Positions 34,238 through 39,431 of a stretch of DNA of 39,431 nt are shown here, piece after piece. Origin of the DNA: Rhodospirillales bacterium (lineage in GTDB: Bacteria; Pseudomonadota; Gammaproteobacteria; Nevskiales; Nevskiaceae); assembly GCA_903970615.1 (NCBI GenBank), contig CAJCJH010000062.1:1-39431 (forward strand). The letters run 5' to 3'. Position numbers and translations under genes: made by a program. Positions within the stretch are counted from its first letter, which is position 1. Every line of letters starts with the position of its first letter. The notes beneath the pieces are model-generated. The model made no database searches. It had not been told where the DNA came from and saw only the letters and a program-made list of their open reading frames with translations.

Positions 34238-34762
34238 ATGACCGTTGAAATACTGCACGCTGGCCAATGGCTCGAACTGAAGCGCGAAGGCCAATGGGAA
34301 TACATTTCGCGGGTGCGCGAACGCGGCGCGGCCTTCATTCTGGCGATCACCGATGCGCGGGAAATCGTGCTGGTTGAGCAATACCGAACCGCTGTGCATG
34401 CCAATATAATCGAGCTTCCAGCCGGAATCATCGGCGACGAATCCGGCTTTGAAAACGAAGCCGGAGAAGCCGCCGCGCTGCGCGAACTCGAAGAGGAAAC
34501 CGGCTTTCGCGGTACCCTTGCCGAGTGTCTGTTGACCGGCCCGGTCGCGCCCGGTTTTGCATCCGAAAAGTTCTATCTGTTTCGTGCCACGGGCTTGACG
34601 CGCATCCACGCCGGCGGCGGTGTTGAAGGCGAGAACATCACCGTGCATCTGGTGCCGCTCAGCGAAATCCGCAGCTGGCTCGAAGCGCGCATCGCCGAAG
34701 GCAAGCTGGTGGATTCGCGCGTGCATGCCGGGCTTTGGTATGCGCCTGCGGAATCAGCCTGA
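34238..34762 (+). CDS. Nudix hydrolase
   Basis: Pyrophosphohydrolase of 174 residues, probably cleaving a nucleoside diphosphate derivative such as ADP-ribose or NADH. The Nudix helix is clear in AALRELEEETGF, but the loop before it (PAGIIGDESGFENEAGE) is five residues longer than the standard GX5E spacing. The ILAIT...EIVLVEQYRTAVHANIIELPAG lead-in is typical. AGGAAG lies 5 nt upstream of the ATG. Similar proteins are annotated as ADP-compound hydrolases; substrate is not decided here. thiC follows after the riboswitch. Confidence 0.87.
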   Translation: MTVEILHAGQWLELKREGQWEYISRVRERGAAFILAITDAREIVLVEQYRTAVHANIIELPAGIIGDESGFENEAGEAAALRELEEETGFRGTLAECLLTGPVAPGFASEKFYLFRATGLTRIHAGGGVEGENITVHLVPLSEIRSWLEARIAEGKLVDSRVHAGLWYAPAESA

Positions 34763-36916
<2,154 letters not shown>

Positions 36917-36934
36917 GTAACGCAGCTTGGCAAG

Positions 36935-36966
36935 CCTAAACTAGTCTACGTTTAGACCAGTTTAGG
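36935..36966. promoter_or_regulatory. Inverted-repeat operator of the toxin-antitoxin unit
   Basis: CCTAAACTAGTCTA (36935-36948) faces TAGACCAGTTTAGG (36953-36966) around CGTT: 13 of 14 positions pair. It lies just before the antitoxin ATG and overlaps its ribosome site (AGGAG at 36964-36968). This is the arrangement of an autoregulatory Phd/YefM-type operator bound by antitoxin and toxin. Confidence 0.85.
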
Positions 36967-36974
36967 AGCGTGTC

Positions 36975-37211
36975 ATGGAAGTCGGTGCTTACGAAGCCAA
37001 AACTCATTTGCCCAAGCTGCTGGAGCGCGTCGCACGCGGCGAGCGCATCACCATTACCAAGCACGGCAAGCCCATTGCTACGCTGGTGCCGGCCGCTTCC
37101 GCACCCGCTTCCATGGATGATTTGTTCGCGCGTATGGATGCGTTCCATGCGAAACAGAATCGCAGCTGGCGCGAGATCGTCTGGCTCAGGCACGAGGGAC
37201 ATAAATACTGA
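36975..37211 (+). CDS. Type II antitoxin, Phd/YefM family
   Basis: Protein of 78 residues with the Phd/YefM DNA-binding N terminus: EVGAYEAKTHLPKLLERVARGERITITKHGKPIATLVP. The C-terminal 30 residues (MDDLFARMDAFHAKQNRSWREIVWLRHEG) should wrap the toxin. It overlaps the toxin start by one nucleotide (TGATG) and has a strong inverted repeat at its promoter, so it probably represses its own operon. Pairing of a Phd-type antitoxin with a VapC toxin is common. Confidence 0.93.
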   Translation: MEVGAYEAKTHLPKLLERVARGERITITKHGKPIATLVPAASAPASMDDLFARMDAFHAKQNRSWREIVWLRHEGHKY

Positions 37212-37618
37212 TGGACTTCGTTCTGGATGCTTCGGTCGCCTTATCCTGGGTTTTCCCAGACGAAAAGCCTGAGTATTCCATGCGAGTCCGCGAGCGCCTG
37301 CGCACGGAGTTCGCCATCGTGCCCGGATTGTGGTCGCTGGAGCTGACCAACATAGTGGCTCTGTCGCTCAAGAAGGGCCGCATTACGAAGGCGGGCTTCG
37401 ACGAAGCGCTGGCGCTGTTCACATCGATTCCGGTGATCTCAGACGAGGCCACCTTCAGGGCCGCTTGGGGGCCGACGTTGCTACTCGCTGTTGATTACGG
37501 CCTTACCGCTTACGATGCTGTATATCTCGAACTCGCTCAGCGCCGAAAGCTACCGCTCGCCACGCTGGATGATGATCTGCGCAAGGCGGCGAAGAAAGCT
37601 AAAGTGAAGTTGATCTGA
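37211..37618 (+). CDS. vapC: VapC-type PIN-domain ribonuclease toxin
   Basis: PIN-domain protein of 135 residues. Acidic metal ligands are visible in their usual places: D6 in LDASVALSW, E44 in WSLELTNI, D102 in LTAYDAVYLELA and D120 in ATLDDDL. VapC toxins cleave tRNA or rRNA and stop translation until bound by antitoxin. Translation is coupled to the antitoxin by the TGATG overlap. All key residues are intact, so the pair is likely functional. Confidence 0.94.
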   Translation: MDFVLDASVALSWVFPDEKPEYSMRVRERLRTEFAIVPGLWSLELTNIVALSLKKGRITKAGFDEALALFTSIPVISDEATFRAAWGPTLLLAVDYGLTAYDAVYLELAQRRKLPLATLDDDLRKAAKKAKVKLI

Positions 37619-37683
37619 TGAAGGTTGCGCAACGGGTTATTTTCGTCATGGAACGAGCGCGCTCAGTGCAGAACGCCTAGTCC

Positions 37684-39431
37684 ATGCCCGCAATCGCCTG
37701 GTCAGAAATCCGCAGCCGCGCCGCTACGTTCGCGCGCGATTGGGCGGGCGAAACTTCCGAGCGCGCCGAGGCGCAGAGTTTCTGGAACGAGTTCTTCGCC
37801 GTGTTTGGTGTGGATCGCCGGCGCACCGGTGTGCGTTTCGAGAAAGCCGCACAGCGTTTCGGCAAGCGCGCCAAGGGCCGCATCGATGTCTTCTGGCCCG
37901 GCCTGCTGCTGGCCGAACACAAGAGCGCAGGGCAAAGCCTCGATGCCGCGCACACGCAGGCCACCGATTATTTTGAAGGCCTGAACGATGACGAACTGCC
38001 GCGCTACATCGTCGTCTCCGATTTCCAGAACTTCCGTATTTTCGATCTCGAAGACGGCACCGAAGCCGAACTCACGCTGGCCGAACTACCGAAGAAAACC
38101 CATCTGTTCGGCTTCATCGCCGGCTTTCAAAAAGTGCGCATCCGCGAAGAGCCGGAAGCCAACATCAAGGCCGTGCAAAAGCTTGGCGAACTGCACGACG
38201 CGCTCAAAACCGACGGCTACAAAGGCCACGCGCTGGAAGTGTTTCTCGTGCGCATCCTGTTCTGCCTGTTCGCGGACGACACCGGCCTGTTCTCGCCGAA
38301 AGACAGCTTTCTCGAATTGCTGGAGACCACCGATGAAGATGGCAGCGATACCGGCAGATTGCTCGCGGGACTGTTCCAATGCCTCAACCAGCGACGCGAC
38401 GCGCGCCAGAAATCGCTCGCCGAAACCTTCGCGCCGTTTCCATATGTCAACGGCAAGCTGTTCGAAGAGCGGCCGGATATTCCCGCGTTCGATAGCAACA
38501 TGCGCGCCTTGCTGCTCGAATGCTGCCGGCTCAACTGGAGTTCTATTTCGCCCGCGATTTTCGGCGCGATGTTCCAGAAGATCATCGAACTCGACGCCAA
38601 GGATCGCCGCCGCCAGCTCGGCGCGCACTACACTTCCGAGGCCAACATCCTCAAAGTGATCCGGCCGTTATTTCTCGACGAACTGCGCGCCGAATTCGAG
38701 CGCATCAAGCACAACAAGAATGCGTTGTTCGAGTTTCACAAAAAACTGCCCACGCTGAATTTTCTCGATCCCGCCTGCGGCTGCGGCAACTTTCTGGTTA
38801 TCACCTACCGCGAACTGCGGCGGCTGGAAGCGGATGTGCTGCGCGCCGCCGAAGCGTTCGGCGCTCATATCGTCGGCGCATTCAAACAAGCCGTCATGGT
38901 CAATGTCGATCAATTTCACGGCATCGAGATCGAGGAATTTCCCGCGCAGGTGGCACAGGTTGCGATGTGGCTCACCGATCACCAGATGAACGTGGAAGTG
39001 GGCCTCGCGTTCGGCGAACCGTTCGATCGCCTGCCGCTGGAGAAGTCCGCCAACATCCGCCAGGGCAACGCGCTGCGGCTGGATTGGGAGGCTTTCGTGC
39101 CGCCAACGAAGCTCAATTATATTCTGGGCAATCCGCCGTTCGTTGGTAAACAGCTCCAAAGTGAGGACCAGAAAAAAGATCTCGCCATCGCCACCAATAA
39201 TCTCAAGGGCATCGGCGTTCTGGATTTCGTCTGCGGCTGGTATTTCAAGGCCGCGCAATATTTATCCGGCAGCAAGGAAGGCTTCGCCAGCGGTGACAAA
39301 AAGCAATTCGCCGACGTACGTTTCGGCAAGCAGCCACGCGGCATCGAAGATATTTTCGTCTCGCTCGATCAGCAGGATTCAACAGCGCGCGAGCACATCC
39401 GCTGCGCCTTCGTCAGCACCAACAGCATCAC
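37684..39431 (+). CDS. MmeI-like type IIL restriction-methylation protein, 3' end outside the window
   Basis: Open to the right edge: 582 codons with no stop. The N-terminal nuclease core shows D68, E78 and K80 (GRID...LLAEHK, D-X9-ExK), matching the MmeI arrangement. A helical connector follows, then an N6-adenine methyltransferase domain with motif I FLDPACGCGNFL (360-371) and motif IV NPPF (483-486). The single-chain MmeI family is about 900 residues, so the target-recognition domain is probably beyond the window. An in-frame TAG lies 6 nt before the ATG, fixing the upstream limit; no clear Shine-Dalgarno is seen. It follows the VapC pair by 65 nt. BREX PglX is a less likely alternative. 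Confidence 0.87.
   Translation, partial: MPAIAWSEIRSRAATFARDWAGETSERAEAQSFWNEFFAVFGVDRRRTGVRFEKAAQRFGKRAKGRIDVFWPGLLLAEHKSAGQSLDAAHTQATDYFEGLNDDELPRYIVVSDFQNFRIFDLEDGTEAELTLAELPKKTHLFGFIAGFQKVRIREEPEANIKAVQKLGELHDALKTDGYKGHALEVFLVRILFCLFADDTGLFSPKDSFLELLETTDEDGSDTGRLLAGLFQCLNQRRDARQKSLAETFAPFPYVNGKLFEERPDIPAFDSNMRALLLECCRLNWSSISPAIFGAMFQKIIELDAKDRRRQLGAHYTSEANILKVIRPLFLDELRAEFERIKHNKNALFEFHKKLPTLNFLDPACGCGNFLVITYRELRRLEADVLRAAEAFGAHIVGAFKQAVMVNVDQFHGIEIEEFPAQVAQVAMWLTDHQMNVEVGLAFGEPFDRLPLEKSANIRQGNALRLDWEAFVPPTKLNYILGNPPFVGKQLQSEDQKKDLAIATNNLKGIGVLDFVCGWYFKAAQYLSGSKEGFASGDKKQFADVRFGKQPRGIEDIFVSLDQQDSTAREHIRCAFVSTNSI

Noticed and set aside
37684-39431. BREX PglX or DISARM methyltransferase
   Set aside because: The D-X9-ExK nuclease core near residue 70 fits MmeI-like proteins better, and no BREX or DISARM neighbour is seen, although the right side is unseen.

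Overview
The window looks like a chromosomal segment of a high-GC gammaproteobacterium. Several genes belong to families typical of that class: an RlmJ-type 23S rRNA methyltransferase, a DUF2058 protein, a YajD-type HNH protein, oligopeptidase A, MtgA and a GlsB/YeaQ membrane protein. The wax-ester/diacylglycerol acyltransferase next to many acyl-CoA genes would suit a lipid-storing, hydrocarbon- or lipid-degrading lineage such as Nevskiales/Solimonadaceae. That placement is inference; no rRNA or other phylogenetic anchor is present, and no tRNA, CRISPR array or insertion sequence was seen.

Region 1 (1-14.8 kb) is acyl-lipid metabolism. A tightly packed plus-strand operon (984-8662) encodes an alpha/beta hydrolase, a PlsB-type acyltransferase, a HAD phosphatase-PlsC fusion, GpsA, a WS/DGAT and a monoacylglycerol-lipase-like hydrolase. 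Together these could run from dihydroxyacetone phosphate to triacylglycerol or wax ester and back. It is flanked by catabolic genes: a BadH-like SDR dehydrogenase (divergent), a MaoC-like hydratase, two acyl-CoA dehydrogenases, an acyl-CoA ligase and a [2Fe-2S]/flavin reductase. Four copies of one inverted repeat (GTATG-N4-CATAC and close variants) lie just upstream of the SDR, MaoC, second dehydrogenase and reductase genes. This points to one regulon under an unseen, probably TetR-type, repressor, and is the most interesting signal in the window.

Region 2 (14.8-28.9 kb) is a mixed housekeeping stretch. It holds a lipoprotein 5'-nucleotidase, oligopeptidase A, a lipoprotein alpha/beta hydrolase whose nucleophile elbow reads GHDAG and which ends in three 21-bp repeats, a gamma-carbonic anhydrase, GpmA, GlsB-like, an HExxH protein of unknown function, MtgA, a VOC protein, an ABC exporter pair, a DUF4169 protein, a cold-shock protein, a MAPEG protein, a YajD HNH protein, a sulfotransferase and a DUF2058 protein. 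A cluster of hairpins lies between gpmA and the GlsB-like gene.

Region 3 (29-36.9 kb) has acetyl-CoA synthetase and an MHS-type major facilitator (possibly an acetate/carboxylate uptake and activation pair), RlmJ, a Nudix hydrolase, and thiC behind a TPP riboswitch with a visible hairpin over the Shine-Dalgarno.

Region 4 (36.9 kb to the right edge) is a small defence/accessory patch: a Phd-type antitoxin and VapC toxin pair with a near-perfect 14-nt inverted-repeat operator, then an MmeI-like restriction-methylation protein that runs off the end of the window.
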